Shown here: one piece after another, positions 9,672 to 21,938 of the stretch | How positions within the stretch are numbered: position 1 is the stretch's first letter | Layout of the letters: each line of letters begins with the position of its first letter | Source: Solidesulfovibrio alcoholivorans DSM 5433 | GTDB lineage: Bacteria; Desulfobacterota; Desulfovibrionia; Desulfovibrionales; Desulfovibrionaceae | DNA: 64,000 nt | Assembly: GCF_000702665.1 (NCBI RefSeq) | Contig: NZ_JNJA01000005.1 | Span: 124,001-188,000 of the forward strand | Direction of reading: 5' to 3' | Translations under genes and position numbers: made by a program | The notes under the pieces: model-generated | Told to the model about the DNA's origin: nothing | The model's database searches: none | What the model saw: only the letters and a program-made list of their open reading frames with translations

Positions 9672-11018
9672 TTGGAATATACTGTTTCGCAAATTTCGCC
9701 TGTAAAAACACAGGTTAACGTCAGCGTTCCGACCGAAGAGGCCAATGCCGCCCTGGCCACTGCCGTGGCCCTCTACCGCTCCAAGGCCGACATTAAAGGC
9801 TTCCGCAAGGGCAAGGTGCCGTCGAGCCTCATCGAGTCCCGCTTCAAGAAGGAAATCGCCGCCGAGGCCACCACCGATCTCATCAACGTGCACATCAACG
9901 AGATCATGGGCGAACTCAAGCTGTCGCCGCTGTCCGGCCTCGACGTCGGCGAGGCCTCCCTGGCGCGCGACACGCCCCTGGAATACACGTTCTCCTTTGA
10001 ACACGCCCCGGCCTTCGACCTGCCCGACTACAAGGGCCAGGCCATCGAGGAAGAGGACGTGCTCGTCAACGACGCCGACATCGACGCCGTCATCGAGCGC
10101 GTGCGCAAGAATCTGGCCGAGGTCAAGCCCATCAGCGACAACCGTCCGGCCAAGGACGGCGAAGTGGTGTCCGTCACCTTCGAGGCCTTCGAAAACGGCG
10201 AGGCCGTTCCCGGCGTGCGCGCCGAGAATTTCGAGCTCTCCCTCGGCGAGGGCCAGGCCCTGCCCGAGTTCGAGGCCCTGGTCAAAACCGTGCCCGCCGG
10301 CAGCGAAGGCGAGGCCGAGATGACCTTCCCCGCGGACTTCATCAATACCGAGCTCGCCGGCCGCACCGTGAACATGAAGGTGGCCGTGCACGTGATCAAG
10401 GAACGCACCCTGCCCGCCATCGACGACGAGCTGGCCAAGAAAGCCGGCAATTTCGAAACCCTGGACAAGATGCGCGAAGCCATTACCATGTCCTACAAGA
10501 AATCGCGCCAGGACCTGCACCGTTCCGCCGCCCAGAAAAAGCTGCTGGACAAGCTGCTGGCCCAGGTCGATTTCCCGCTGCCCCCCACCACCGTGGAACA
10601 GCAGCTTGCGGGCATGGCCAATGATTTCGTGGATAAGCTGGAGCGCCAGGGCAAGAGCCTGGAAGGCGCGGGCAAGACCATGGCCGACCTGGAGGCCGAC
10701 ATGAAGCCCCGGGCCGAGGAGATGGTCAAGACGCAGATCTTCCTCGCCGCCGTGGCCGCCAAGGAAGAGCTCACCGTCTCGCCCCAGGAAATGGACGCGT
10801 TCTTCTACCGCCTCTCCAGCCAGACCGGCCAGGACGTCATCCTGCTCAAGCGCTACTATGAGGACAACGGCCTCATGATCATGGTGCGCGACAAGCTTTT
10901 GGCGGACAAGGCCGCGGATTTCATCTACGCCAACGCCGCCGTCACCAAGGTGCCGCCCGCGGAAAAGCCCGAGGGCGAGACGGAAGGGGACGACAAGGGC
11001 TACGGCGTGCGTGACTAG
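9672..11018 (+). CDS. tig: Trigger factor (ribosome-associated chaperone/PPIase)
   Basis: A 448-residue trigger factor of normal length and three-domain layout. The N-terminal ribosome-binding domain carries the signature GFRKGKVP, the FKBP-type domain begins near [12 protein letters not shown], and the helical chaperone domain carries the rest. It binds near the ribosome exit tunnel and shields nascent chains. The start is a TTG at 9672: the sequence [10 protein letters not shown] fits the usual N terminus, GGAGGA lies just upstream, and no in-frame ATG is near. It heads the tig-clpP-clpX-lon block, a common bacterial arrangement. The short hairpin GCCCA/TGGGC plus TTTTT right after the stop codon may be a weak terminator. 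Confidence 0.96.
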   Translation: MEYTVSQISPVKTQVNVSVPTEEANAALATAVALYRSKADIKGFRKGKVPSSLIESRFKKEIAAEATTDLINVHINEIMGELKLSPLSGLDVGEASLARDTPLEYTFSFEHAPAFDLPDYKGQAIEEEDVLVNDADIDAVIERVRKNLAEVKPISDNRPAKDGEVVSVTFEAFENGEAVPGVRAENFELSLGEGQALPEFEALVKTVPAGSEGEAEMTFPADFINTELAGRTVNMKVAVHVIKERTLPAIDDELAKKAGNFETLDKMREAITMSYKKSRQDLHRSAAQKKLLDKLLAQVDFPLPPTTVEQQLAGMANDFVDKLERQGKSLEGAGKTMADLEADMKPRAEEMVKTQIFLAAVAAKEELTVSPQEMDAFFYRLSSQTGQDVILLKRYYEDNGLMIMVRDKLLADKAADFIYANAAVTKVPPAEKPEGETEGDDKGYGVRD

Positions 11019-11062
11019 CCCAGTTATGGGCCGGTTTTTGCATAAGGTTCGTTGACGACAAC

Positions 11063-11097
11063 GGGCCGCGGCGGCGACAACCCGCCTGCCGCGGCCC
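11063..11097 (+). other. Perfect 10-bp inverted repeat between tig and clpP
   Basis: GGGCCGCGGC (11063-11072) pairs with GCCGCGGCCC (11088-11097) over a 15-nt loop. No T-run follows, so it is more likely an attenuating or RNA-stabilising hairpin in the tig-clpP spacer than a plain terminator. Confidence 0.45.
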
Positions 11098-11185
11098 AAA
11101 ACCCGAAGCGCGCGTGCGCGGCGGGGACGGGGAAGCGACAAAATTGTCTTGCCCGCCTCCCCGGCCGGCGCAAAACGGGAGCGAC

Positions 11186-11800
11186 ATGACCACCATCCCC
11201 ATAGTCATCGAGACCACCGGTCGTTCCGAACGGGCCTACGACATCTATTCCCGGCTGCTGCGCGACCGCATCATCCTGCTCGGCAGCGCCGTGGACGATT
11301 ATGTCGCCAACCTCATCTGCGCGCAGCTCCTTTTCCTGGAGTCCGAAGACCCGGAAAAGGAGATCTTCATGTACATCAACTCCCCGGGCGGCGTGGTCTC
11401 GGCCGGGCTTGCCATCTACGACACCATGCAGTTCATCCTGCCGCCGGTCTCGACCCTGTGCATGGGCCAGGCCGCGAGCATGGGCGCGCTTTTGCTGTGC
11501 GCCGGCGCCACGGGCATGCGTTACGCCCTGCCGCACAGCCGCATCATGATCCACCAGCCTTCGGGCGGCTTCCAGGGGCAGGCCACGGACATCGAGATCC
11601 ACGCCAAGGAGACCAAGCGCACGCGCGAGGCCCTCAACGAGATCATGGCCAAGCACACCGGCCAGCCCATAGAGAAGATCCAGGTGGACACCGAACGCGA
11701 CAATTTCATGAGCGCCGAGGAAGCCATGGCGTACGGCCTCATTGACAAAATGTTGACCTCCAGGGAACCTGTCGCGAAAAAGGAACCCGAGGACGTCTAG
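11186..11800 (+). CDS. clpP: ATP-dependent Clp protease proteolytic subunit
   Basis: A 204-residue serine peptidase that forms the 14-subunit barrel used by ClpX. The catalytic triad is visible: serine in [11 protein letters not shown], histidine in MIHQPSGG and aspartate in [27 protein letters not shown] is also typical. The ATG at 11186 gives the usual [20 protein letters not shown] start with GGGAG just before it. It is 57 bp upstream of clpX in the same direction, so the two are very likely co-transcribed. Confidence 0.97.
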   Translation: MTTIPIVIETTGRSERAYDIYSRLLRDRIILLGSAVDDYVANLICAQLLFLESEDPEKEIFMYINSPGGVVSAGLAIYDTMQFILPPVSTLCMGQAASMGALLLCAGATGMRYALPHSRIMIHQPSGGFQGQATDIEIHAKETKRTREALNEIMAKHTGQPIEKIQVDTERDNFMSAEEAMAYGLIDKMLTSREPVAKKEPEDV

Positions 11801-11857
11801 GCCCCAACAGGTCCCAGGCGAAAACGTCCGGCCTTCCGGACAGGGTGGGTTTACCCA

Positions 11858-13111
11858 ATGACTAGGAAGAAGAGCACCGTTTCAGGCGAGTTGTGCTGCT
11901 CCTTTTGCGGCAAGAACCAGGACGAGGTCCAGCGGCTCATCGCCGGCCCGGACGTCTACATCTGCGACGAGTGCGTCTCGCTTTGCAACGAGATCATCGC
12001 CCAGGAGTCCGTGAGCGAGGAGACCGAAGGCGGCAAGCTGCTGCCGCCGGCCGAGATCAAGCGCCTGCTCGACGAATACGTCATCGGCCAGGAACAGGCG
12101 AAGAAGATCCTCGCCGTGGCCGTCCACAACCACTACAAGCGCGTGTTCTATGCCGGGGCCGCCGGCGTCGACGACGTGGAGATCGACAAGAGCAACATTC
12201 TCCTGATCGGTCCCACCGGCTCGGGCAAGACCCTGCTCGCCCAGACCCTGGCCCGCATCCTCAACGTCCCCTTCGCCATCGCCGACGCCACCACCCTGAC
12301 CGAGGCCGGCTACGTGGGCGAGGACGTGGAGAACATCCTGGTCCAGCTGCTGCAAAACGCCGACTACGACATCGAGGCGGCGAGCAAGGGCATCATCTAT
12401 ATCGACGAGATCGACAAGATCGCGCGCAAGGGCGACAGCCCGTCCATCACACGCGACGTCTCCGGCGAGGGCGTGCAGCAGGCCCTGCTCAAGATCATCG
12501 AGGGCACCGAGGCCAACATTCCGCCCAAGGGCGGCCGCAAGCACCCGCAGCAGGAATTCATCCGCTTAAATACCGCCAATATCCTGTTCATCGTGGGTGG
12601 CGCGTTCATTGGCCTGGACAAGATCGTCGGCCAGCGCATGCGCGGCTCGGCCATGGGATTCGGCGCCAAGGTCGAACCGCGTCACGACGACGACGCCACG
12701 CGCATGCTCGCCCAGACGCATCCGGCCGACCTCATCAAGTTCGGGCTCATCCCCGAATTCATCGGCCGCATCCCCATCCTCACGAGCCTCGAGGAGTTGA
12801 CCAAGGAAGATCTGGTGCGCATCCTGACCGAGCCGAAAAACGCCCTGGTCAAGCAGTACCAGAAGCTCTTCGAGCTGGACAAGGTGCGCCTGCGCTTCAC
12901 GAAAAACGCCATGGACTCCATCGCCGAGAAGGCCATCGAGCGCAAGACCGGCGCACGCGGCCTGCGCAACGTCATGGAAAGCATCATGCTCGAGATCATG
13001 TACAAGCTGCCGTCCTTAACCGGCGTCAAGGAATGCGTGATCAACAAGGCCGTGGTGGAGAAGGGGCTCGAACCGCTGCTTTTCTACCACCAGGAAGTCA
13101 AGACGGCCTAG
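11858..13111 (+). CDS. clpX: ClpX, ATP-dependent unfoldase of ClpXP
   Basis: A 417-residue AAA+ unfoldase. The N-terminal C4 zinc-binding domain (CCSFCGK ... ICDECVSLC, residues about 12-45) dimerises and picks substrates. The AAA+ core follows with Walker A GPTGSGKT, Walker B IIYIDEID, the GYVGEDVEN pore-loop segment and the GRKHP loop that contacts substrate tags. It feeds unfolded proteins into ClpP, encoded just upstream. Confidence 0.97.
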   Translation: MTRKKSTVSGELCCSFCGKNQDEVQRLIAGPDVYICDECVSLCNEIIAQESVSEETEGGKLLPPAEIKRLLDEYVIGQEQAKKILAVAVHNHYKRVFYAGAAGVDDVEIDKSNILLIGPTGSGKTLLAQTLARILNVPFAIADATTLTEAGYVGEDVENILVQLLQNADYDIEAASKGIIYIDEIDKIARKGDSPSITRDVSGEGVQQALLKIIEGTEANIPPKGGRKHPQQEFIRLNTANILFIVGGAFIGLDKIVGQRMRGSAMGFGAKVEPRHDDDATRMLAQTHPADLIKFGLIPEFIGRIPILTSLEELTKEDLVRILTEPKNALVKQYQKLFELDKVRLRFTKNAMDSIAEKAIERKTGARGLRNVMESIMLEIMYKLPSLTGVKECVINKAVVEKGLEPLLFYHQEVKTA

Positions 13112-13128
13112 GCCGCCCGGTTTCCCGT

Positions 13129-13156
13129 TTGACAACGGCGACATCGGCCTTACACT
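13129..13156 (+). promoter_or_regulatory. Promoter of lon
   Basis: TTGACA (13129-13134) and TACACT (13151-13156) with a 16-bp spacer lie in the clpX-lon gap. The predicted leader contains the hairpin GGGCCGG/CCGGCCC (13181-13201) and a small CCCG-TAAG-CGGG hairpin (about 13222-13233) that overlaps the ribosome-binding site GGGAGG of lon. Confidence 0.55.
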
Positions 13157-13240
13157 CAAACCTGCCGCAACAGAACCGCCGGGCCGGCCACGCGCCGGCC
13201 CGGCCCAGACGATGAGATAACCCCGTAAGCGGGAGGTTGC

Positions 13241-15700
<2,460 letters not shown>

Positions 15701-15722
15701 GCGGAAGGGGAGACGGAGAGAA

Positions 15723-15769
15723 GATGCCTCCGGCGGCCAGGAGGGGCGACGGCCCCTCCTGGACCTCCC
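15723..15769 (+). repeat. Palindromic intergenic repeat, copy 3
   Basis: GATGCCTCCGGCGGCC followed by AGGAGGGGC-GACG-GCCCCTCCT and GGACCTCCC. It lies just after the lon stop codon in the direction of lon transcription. Confidence 0.8.
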
Positions 15770-15783
15770 GAATAAGGGTATGA

Positions 15784-15818
15784 AAGGGCTGCGGTGGAGA
15801 TGCCGCAGCCCTTTTTTT
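15784..15818 (+). terminator. Rho-independent terminator of lon
   Basis: AAGGGCTGCGG (15784-15794) pairs with CCGCAGCCCTT (15803-15813) and is followed by a run of seven T. Confidence 0.9.
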
Positions 15819-15883
15819 GCGTCAGTGGAGGGGGCGGAGGAAAGTCTGGGAGATCAACGGGGTCCGCGCAGATATGCGACAAA

Positions 15884-15923
15884 GGGGAGTCCGGAGGGCG
15901 TCAGCCCTTTGGCCGCCGGAGGC
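15884..15923 (-). repeat. Palindromic intergenic repeat, copy 4
   Basis: On the minus strand it reads GCCTCCGGCGGCC, then AAAGGGCTGACGCCCTCCGG and ACTCCCC. It lies just downstream of cca and in cca's orientation. This variant shares its AAAGGGCTG core with copy 8. Confidence 0.75.
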
Positions 15924-15939
15924 GTTCCCCCCTGTCTGT

Positions 15940-17091
15940 TCACTCCTCGGCGTCTTGCGTTTCCCGCGCCTTGTCCGCTGCGGCCAGTTTTTGGCAGCGC
16001 AGGCCGCGCAGTTTTTCGCCCGAGGCCGGGCCGCGCATGCGCTGCTTGCCGGGCAGGTGCACGGAGAGCATGACCGTAAGGTCGCGCTTCGCCAGCGGCC
16101 AGACGTTGTGCCCGGAATCGGCGTTCACCAGGTCGAAAAGCGGTTCCACCATCTCGTGCTTGTGCAGCCAGGTCAGCATGTCCACGCGCGTGGACGGGCG
16201 CAGTTCGGCGTAGCGGGCGGCCTTCATGTGCAGCCGCGCCGCGGCCACGCCCGCCTCGCGCACGCGGTTGGGCAGCTTGAGCCGCCTGCCGAGTTCCTCG
16301 GCCACGTCGGCGCCGGCGTCGTCGTGGCCGAGGTGGCGTGGCCATTCGCTTTGCGGCGTGAGCGTTTTGCCGAGGTCGTGGCACACGGCCATCCAGCCGG
16401 CGATGGGCTGGCCGGCCAGGATGTCCACGAGCTCGCACATGTGGTCGAAAATGCTGTTGTCGCCGTGGTTTTCGGGCGGTCCGGCCGGGATGTGCCGCGA
16501 GGCCTCGAGTTCCGGCATCCAGGGCAGGAGGCAGCCGGTTTCGGCCAGCAGGCGGAAAAAACGCGATGGCTTGGCCGCGTCCAGCGCCTTGCGCACCTCC
16601 TGGGCCACGCGTTCGGCGAAGATGTCGTCGAGCGCACCGCAGGCGGCCACGGCCCGCATCTGGGCAATAAGCTCCGGGTGGGGCGAAAAGTCCGGCAGCG
16701 AGGACGCGAACCGGGCCGCCCGGTAGACCCGCAGCGGATCGTCGAACATGGACGTCTCGCCGCAGGGCCGCAGGATGCGGTCGCGCAGGTCCGGCAGGGC
16801 CAGCGGATGGAAATGCAGCCGGCCGGCGATCTGGCGCGAATCGCCCATGGCGATGGCGTTGATCGTCAGATCCCGGGCGAGGAGATCCTCGTGGATGTCG
16901 TCGCCGCGCGGCCAGGCGTACTGGGCGCTGCCCAGCATGAAAACCGGAAAGGTCTTGCCGACTTGCCGGGCTCTCCGATACCTACGCAAAAACGCTTCGG
17001 GCGTGGCGTCGACGATGAGGTAATCCTGATCCACAACAGGGCGGCCGAGAAGAATATCGCGGACTGCGCCGCCTACGAGATACCGTTTCAT
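15940..17091 (-). CDS. cca: CCA-adding tRNA nucleotidyltransferase with HD domain
   Basis: A 383-residue enzyme of the Escherichia coli-type Cca family. The nucleotidyltransferase head is clear: KRYLVGGAVRDILLG, the acidic pair in VVDQDYLIV, the RRDLTINA-like ARDLTINAIAMG and DPLRVYRAARFA. A C-terminal HD phosphohydrolase domain follows, with H and D pairs in SIFDHMCELV and CHDLGKTLT. It builds or repairs the 3' CCA of tRNAs. The start at 17091 gives the family's MKRYLVGG. That start overlaps the first possible codon of the divergent birA (17090), so one of the two probably starts elsewhere; an in-frame ATG at 17112 also exists. Confidence 0.9.
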   Translation of the reverse strand: MKRYLVGGAVRDILLGRPVVDQDYLIVDATPEAFLRRYRRARQVGKTFPVFMLGSAQYAWPRGDDIHEDLLARDLTINAIAMGDSRQIAGRLHFHPLALPDLRDRILRPCGETSMFDDPLRVYRAARFASSLPDFSPHPELIAQMRAVAACGALDDIFAERVAQEVRKALDAAKPSRFFRLLAETGCLLPWMPELEASRHIPAGPPENHGDNSIFDHMCELVDILAGQPIAGWMAVCHDLGKTLTPQSEWPRHLGHDDAGADVAEELGRRLKLPNRVREAGVAAARLHMKAARYAELRPSTRVDMLTWLHKHEMVEPLFDLVNADSGHNVWPLAKRDLTVMLSVHLPGKQRMRGPASGEKLRGLRCQKLAAADKARETQDAEE

Positions 17092-18103
17092 GCATGACTC
17101 CGGCGCGGACATTGTCCCAAATGGCGTGAAAAATCCAGCAGGCAATGCCGGCCCCGCGCGAAGTCCCTTCGCCGGGGGCGGCGTGTGGCTGTGGCGCGAC
17201 GGCGCGCCGGGGCTGGCCGCGCCCCTTTCCCCGGACGCCCTGGCCGCCGCCCATCCCTTGTGGGCGGCCGATGTCGCGCGCCTGTCTCCCTTTCGCGAGG
17301 TCGTTCTCGGGCCGCAGTACGGTCCGGCGGCGGGCGTCTGGCTCGCGGCCGCGGGCGCGGCCGGGGCGTGCGCCGACCCGGTCTTCGTGACCGGGGCCTG
17401 CGCCTCCAGCCTGGACGTGGCCCGGGTGCTCGGCGAAGCGGGGTTCCTGCCGCCTTTTGCCTCGGTGCTGGCGCTTTCCCAGACCGGCGGCCGGGGGCAG
17501 ATGCGGCGGCAATGGGTCTCGCCGCCGGGCAACCTCTACGCCGCCCTGTCCTGGCCCGCGGACGCGGGCGAGCTTGGCGCGGCCGCGCCGGTGGTGGTAG
17601 GCGCGTGCCTGGCCGACGCGCTCTACGCCCGGGGCTTTCCCGCACAGGTCAAGTGGCCAAACGACCTCCTCGCCGACGGGCGCAAGGTGGGCGGCATCCT
17701 CATTGAGGAGCGGGGGGGGCGGGTTTTCGCCGGCATCGGGCTCAATCTGGCGAGCGCCCCGGACCCGTCGGTCCTGCGCCGCGACCACGCCGCGCAGGCG
17801 TCCTGCCTTGCCGCGTTTGGCGAGGTTCCCGGCGCGGTTACGCTCTGGGTCGATCTTGTGAAGTCCGCCCGAACCTGCTATCTCCTGTGCGTTGCGGTAT
17901 CGGGCTCCCGAGCGCTGTCCCGTTTCCTTGAAGGCCGGTTGGCCTGGCTTGGCCGGGAAGTGCGTGTTTGCGAGGGCGGGTCGCACGAATATCGGGCGCG
18001 CATCGTCGGACTGGCCGAGGACGGGGGACTTCGGCTGCGGCGGGACGAGGCGGGTCCAGGGCAGGTTTTGACGCTTCTTAGCGGGAGCATATCCCTCCTT
18101 TGA
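17090..18103 (+). CDS. birA: Biotin--protein ligase
   Basis: A biotin-[carboxylase] ligase that activates biotin as biotinyl-AMP and attaches it to a lysine of carrier domains. The catalytic part is clear: SQTGGRGQMRRQWVSPPGNL, then VKWPNDLLADGRKVGGILIE and VFAGIGLNLA. About 100 residues precede the catalytic domain. They are not a recognisable helix-turn-helix, so this looks like a non-repressor ligase with a family-specific N-terminal region. The start is uncertain: 17090 is the first possible ATG, and later GTG codons are possible. It sits directly before a biotin-dependent carboxylase gene (18169), its most likely substrate. Confidence 0.85.
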   Translation: MHDSGADIVPNGVKNPAGNAGPARSPFAGGGVWLWRDGAPGLAAPLSPDALAAAHPLWAADVARLSPFREVVLGPQYGPAAGVWLAAAGAAGACADPVFVTGACASSLDVARVLGEAGFLPPFASVLALSQTGGRGQMRRQWVSPPGNLYAALSWPADAGELGAAAPVVVGACLADALYARGFPAQVKWPNDLLADGRKVGGILIEERGGRVFAGIGLNLASAPDPSVLRRDHAAQASCLAAFGEVPGAVTLWVDLVKSARTCYLLCVAVSGSRALSRFLEGRLAWLGREVRVCEGGSHEYRARIVGLAEDGGLRLRRDEAGPGQVLTLLSGSISLL

Positions 18104-18168
18104 TGCCGGCCCCCGCCGGACCGTCACTCGAGACAATGGGCAGTTCGCCCCAGGGGTTAGAGGACAGC

Positions 18169-21100
18169 ATGATCGCCAAGACGTTTCAGGAAGTGCTTTC
18201 CGAAGTCGAAGGAAAGAAGATACTCGTCGCCAACCGGGGCATCTCGGCCCGGCGGGTGCTGCGTTCCATCCGTGAACGGCTGCGCGCCATTCCGGTACTG
18301 ACTGTCACCGACGTGGACATGACCTCCCCGGCCACCGCCGGGGCGCACGAGCTCATCACCCTGGGTGCGGACCCCCGCGCCTATCTCGATATCGATACCG
18401 TCATCAAAAAAGCCAAAGCCCACGGCGTGGTGGCCATCCACCCCGGCTGGGGCTTCGCTTCGGAAGACAGCGAATTTCCGCGCAAATGCGCCGAGGCCGG
18501 CATCATCTTCATCGGCTCCTCGGCCGAGGCCATGCAGAGCCTCGGCAACAAGGTCGAGGTGCGCCGGCTGGCCATGGGCCTGGGCATCCCGGTGGTGCCC
18601 GGCTCCGAGGGCTCGGTCTCCATTCCCGAGGCCCGGGAGATCGCCGGCAGAATCGGTTTTCCCATCATGCTCAAAGCCGAGGGCGGCGGCGGCGGCCGGG
18701 GCATCTACGAAATCTACTCCGAGGCACAGCTCGAATCCGCCTTTTCCAAAGCCTCGGCCATGGCGCAGGCCTCCTTCGGCAACCCGCGCCTGTTCGTCGA
18801 AAAGCTGCTCACCTCCGTGCGCCACATCGAGATCCAGGTGGCGGCGGACATGCACGGCAACGTCTTCGCCTTCGACGAACGCGACTGCTCCGTGCAGCGC
18901 AACCACCAGAAGCTCGTGGAGATCACGCCTTCGCCCTGGCGCGGCATGACCGACGAGCTGCGCCAGCGCCTCAAGGACTACGCCGAGCGCCTGGTGCGCG
19001 AAACGGGGTATTATTCCCTGGCAACGGTGGAATTTTTGGTCGATGCCGACGGCGAGCCCTACCTGATCGAGGTCAACACCCGCCTGCAGGTGGAGCACGG
19101 CATCACCGAGTGCCGCTACGGCGTGGACCTCGTGGAAGAGCAGATCAACATCGCGTTTGGCGGCAAGCTGCGCTTCAACTGCGGCGACACCCGGCCGTTT
19201 CTGCACGCCATGCAGCTGCGTATCAACTGCGAGGACCCGAAAAACGGCTTTTCGCCGAATGCCGGCCTGATCGCCCGCTACCTCTCGCCCGGCGGCCAGG
19301 GCATTCGCCTGGATTCCTGCCTGTCGGCCGGCTACGAGTTTCCGACCCAGTACGACTCCGCCGGCGCGCTGCTCATCTCCTACGGCCGCAACTGGCCCAA
19401 GGTCGTGGCCGTCATGGAGCGGGCGCTGCGCGAGTACATCATCGGCGGGCTCAAGACGACCATTCCGTTCCACCGCCAGATCCTGCGCAACCCGGACTTC
19501 ATCAAGGGCGAGTTCGCCACCAAGTTCATCAACGACAATCCCTACCTGCTCAACTACCTCGACGAGGAGCCCGAGGCGCTGCGCCTGTCCTGGCTCGTGT
19601 CCGACATCGCCGCGCGGGGCTACAACCCGCACGTCATGCTCGGCAAGTACCGCGGCCGCAGCGACTACCGCCTGGGCCGCTTCAAGCCCTATTTGCCCGA
19701 TGCCGATTTCCGCCGCCACGAGAGCCCCTATCCGCGCGGCGACCGCAAGGGCATCCTCGACGTGGTGCGTGACTCGGGCAAGGTCCATTTCGTGGACACC
19801 ACCTGCCGCGACATCACCCAGTCCAACAGCGGCAACCGCTTCCGTCTGGCCGAGGACGAACTGGTCGGCCCCTACCTCGACAACTGCGGCTTCCTGTCGC
19901 TCGAAAACGGCGGCGGCGCGCACTTCCACGTGGCCATGATGGCCAACATGACCTACCCCTTCACCGAGGCGGCGGAGTGGAACCGTTTCGCGCCAAAAAC
20001 TCTCAAGCAGCTGCTCATCCGTTCGACCAACGTGCTCGGCTACAAGCCCCAGCCGCGCAACCTCATGCGCCTGACCGGCGAGATGATTTGCGAGCATTTC
20101 GACATCATCCGCTGCTTTGATTTCCTCAACCACATCGACAACATGTACCCCTTCGCCGAGGTCGCCCTGTCACGCCCCGGCGTCATTTTCGAGCCGGCCA
20201 TCTCGTTTTCCTACGCCCAGGGCTTCGACGTCGCCCACTATATGAGCGTGCTCGAGGCCATCCTCGACCAGGTGGCCAAGGCCGGCGGCATGAGCAAGGC
20301 CAAGGCGGCGAAGAGCATCATCCTGTGCCTCAAGGACATGGCCGGCATGTGTCCGCCGCGGTTCGTCGCGGCCATGGTCGCGGCCATCCGCAAGGCCTAT
20401 CCCGAGCTCGTCCTCGACTACCACCGCCACTACACCGACGGCCTGTTCGTGCCGGCCGTGGGCGCGGCGGCCGCGGCCGGCTGCCACATCGTGGACACCG
20501 CGCTCGGCGCGTCCGTGCGCTGGTACGGCCAGGGCGAGGTGCTCTCCACCGCGGCCTATATCGAGGAGGACCTCGGCGTGCCCGTGGCCCTGACCAAGGC
20601 CGACAAGGACATGATCCGCTCCGCCAACTTCGTTCTCAAGCAGGTCATGCCCTATTACGACCGCTACACCGCCCCGTACTTCCAGGGCATCGACTACGAC
20701 GTGGTCGAGCACGCCATGCCCGGCGGCGCGACCTCGTCCTCCCAGGAAGGGGCCATGAAGCAGGGCTACATCCACCTGCTTCCCTACATGCTCAAGTTCC
20801 TGGCCGGCACGCGCAAGATCGTGCGCTACCACGACGTCACTCCGGGCTCGCAGATCACCTGGAACACGGCGTTTCTGGCCGTGACCAGCGCCTACAAGGC
20901 CGGCGGCGAGCGGGCGGTCAGGGACATGCTCGAGGTGCTCGACGCCGTGTCGGAAAACTGCGACGAGTGCCTGACCCAGGCCGCCAAGCACGACCGGCTG
21001 CTTTTGTACGCCAACTGCAACGACGCCTTCCGCAACCTGCTGCTCGGCAAGTTCGGCAGGATGCCGCTCGGGTTCCCGCCGGACTGGGTCTACGAGAGCG

Positions 21101-21864
21101 CCTTCGGCGCGGACTGGAAACAGGCCGTGGCCGAGCGCACCGAGGCCTCGCCCCTGGACAGCCTGGGCGAGGTGGACATGGAGGCCGAAATGGCGTCGCT
21201 GACCAAGCAGATCGGCCGCGAACCCACCAACGAGGAGTTCGTGCTTTACCTCAACCATCCGGGCGACGCGCTCAAGACCATCGAATTCCGCAAGAAGTTC
21301 GGCGATCCCAACAGGCTGCCCCTGGACGTCTGGTTCGAGGGCCTGGAGCCGGGCGAGGAGCTGCTGTTCTCCGACAGCCAGGGCAAGCCGCACCACATGG
21401 CGATCATGAACATCTCCCAGCCCGACGCCAGCGGCGCGGCCACGGTGCGCTACGTGCTCGATTCGGAGATTCTGACCCACCAGGTGCCGGTGGCCGCGCC
21501 CCAGGGCGGCACTGCGCCCAAGGTGGAGATGGCCGACCCGAAAAACCCCTACCACGTGGGCGCGCCGGTCTCCGGCGACCTCTGGGTCATGCAGGTCAGC
21601 CCCAACGACTACGTCAAGGCCGGGGAGGAACTCTTCAACATCTCGGTCATGAAACAGGAAAAATCCGTGGCTTCCCCTGTTGACGCCATGGTCAAACGGG
21701 TGCTCAAAAGCGCCGACTACGCCAACGACCGCAAGATGGTCCCGGTCCGCGAAGGCGAGCTCCTCGTCGAGCTCGGCCCCGTCACCCGCGACTGTCCGGC
21801 CTGCCGCCAGCCGGTAGCCGACGAGCATTACAAGTACTGCCCCAACTGCGGCCAGCAGGTGTAG
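18169..21864 (+). CDS. pyc: Biotin-dependent carboxylase of pyruvate carboxylase type
   Basis: A 1231-residue single-chain carboxylase. Residues 1-480 form a normal biotin carboxylase (EGGGGGRGI, RNHQKLVEITPSP, LIEVNTRLQVEHGITE). The carboxyltransferase domain (about 540-1000) keeps a metal site (DTTCRD, LKDMAGMCPP, YHRHYTDG) but departs from the usual TFRDAHQS signature, reading CRDITQSNSG. The biotinyl lysine is K1162 in SVMKQEK, where most carriers have AMKM. The chain ends with a CxxC...CxxC zinc ribbon (about 1207-1231; CPACRQ and CPNCGQ), not a usual part of the enzyme. Pyruvate to oxaloacetate is the likely reaction given the PEP-synthase-like neighbour, but another 2-oxoacid cannot be excluded. 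The ATG at 18169 has AGAGGA upstream. Confidence 0.82.
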   Translation: MIAKTFQEVLSEVEGKKILVANRGISARRVLRSIRERLRAIPVLTVTDVDMTSPATAGAHELITLGADPRAYLDIDTVIKKAKAHGVVAIHPGWGFASEDSEFPRKCAEAGIIFIGSSAEAMQSLGNKVEVRRLAMGLGIPVVPGSEGSVSIPEAREIAGRIGFPIMLKAEGGGGGRGIYEIYSEAQLESAFSKASAMAQASFGNPRLFVEKLLTSVRHIEIQVAADMHGNVFAFDERDCSVQRNHQKLVEITPSPWRGMTDELRQRLKDYAERLVRETGYYSLATVEFLVDADGEPYLIEVNTRLQVEHGITECRYGVDLVEEQINIAFGGKLRFNCGDTRPFLHAMQLRINCEDPKNGFSPNAGLIARYLSPGGQGIRLDSCLSAGYEFPTQYDSAGALLISYGRNWPKVVAVMERALREYIIGGLKTTIPFHRQILRNPDFIKGEFATKFINDNPYLLNYLDEEPEALRLSWLVSDIAARGYNPHVMLGKYRGRSDYRLGRFKPYLPDADFRRHESPYPRGDRKGILDVVRDSGKVHFVDTTCRDITQSNSGNRFRLAEDELVGPYLDNCGFLSLENGGGAHFHVAMMANMTYPFTEAAEWNRFAPKTLKQLLIRSTNVLGYKPQPRNLMRLTGEMICEHFDIIRCFDFLNHIDNMYPFAEVALSRPGVIFEPAISFSYAQGFDVAHYMSVLEAILDQVAKAGGMSKAKAAKSIILCLKDMAGMCPPRFVAAMVAAIRKAYPELVLDYHRHYTDGLFVPAVGAAAAAGCHIVDTALGASVRWYGQGEVLSTAAYIEEDLGVPVALTKADKDMIRSANFVLKQVMPYYDRYTAPYFQGIDYDVVEHAMPGGATSSSQEGAMKQGYIHLLPYMLKFLAGTRKIVRYHDVTPGSQITWNTAFLAVTSAYKAGGERAVRDMLEVLDAVSENCDECLTQAAKHDRLLLYANCNDAFRNLLLGKFGRMPLGFPPDWVYESAFGADWKQAVAERTEASPLDSLGEVDMEAEMASLTKQIGREPTNEEFVLYLNHPGDALKTIEFRKKFGDPNRLPLDVWFEGLEPGEELLFSDSQGKPHHMAIMNISQPDASGAATVRYVLDSEILTHQVPVAAPQGGTAPKVEMADPKNPYHVGAPVSGDLWVMQVSPNDYVKAGEELFNISVMKQEKSVASPVDAMVKRVLKSADYANDRKMVPVREGELLVELGPVTRDCPACRQPVADEHYKYCPNCGQQV

Positions 21865-21938
21865 GTTTCGCGACGAACATGTAACGGCGGCCGCTTGACG
21901 GAGCGGCCCGCCGATCCGGAAGAGACAAGGAGGGGAGA

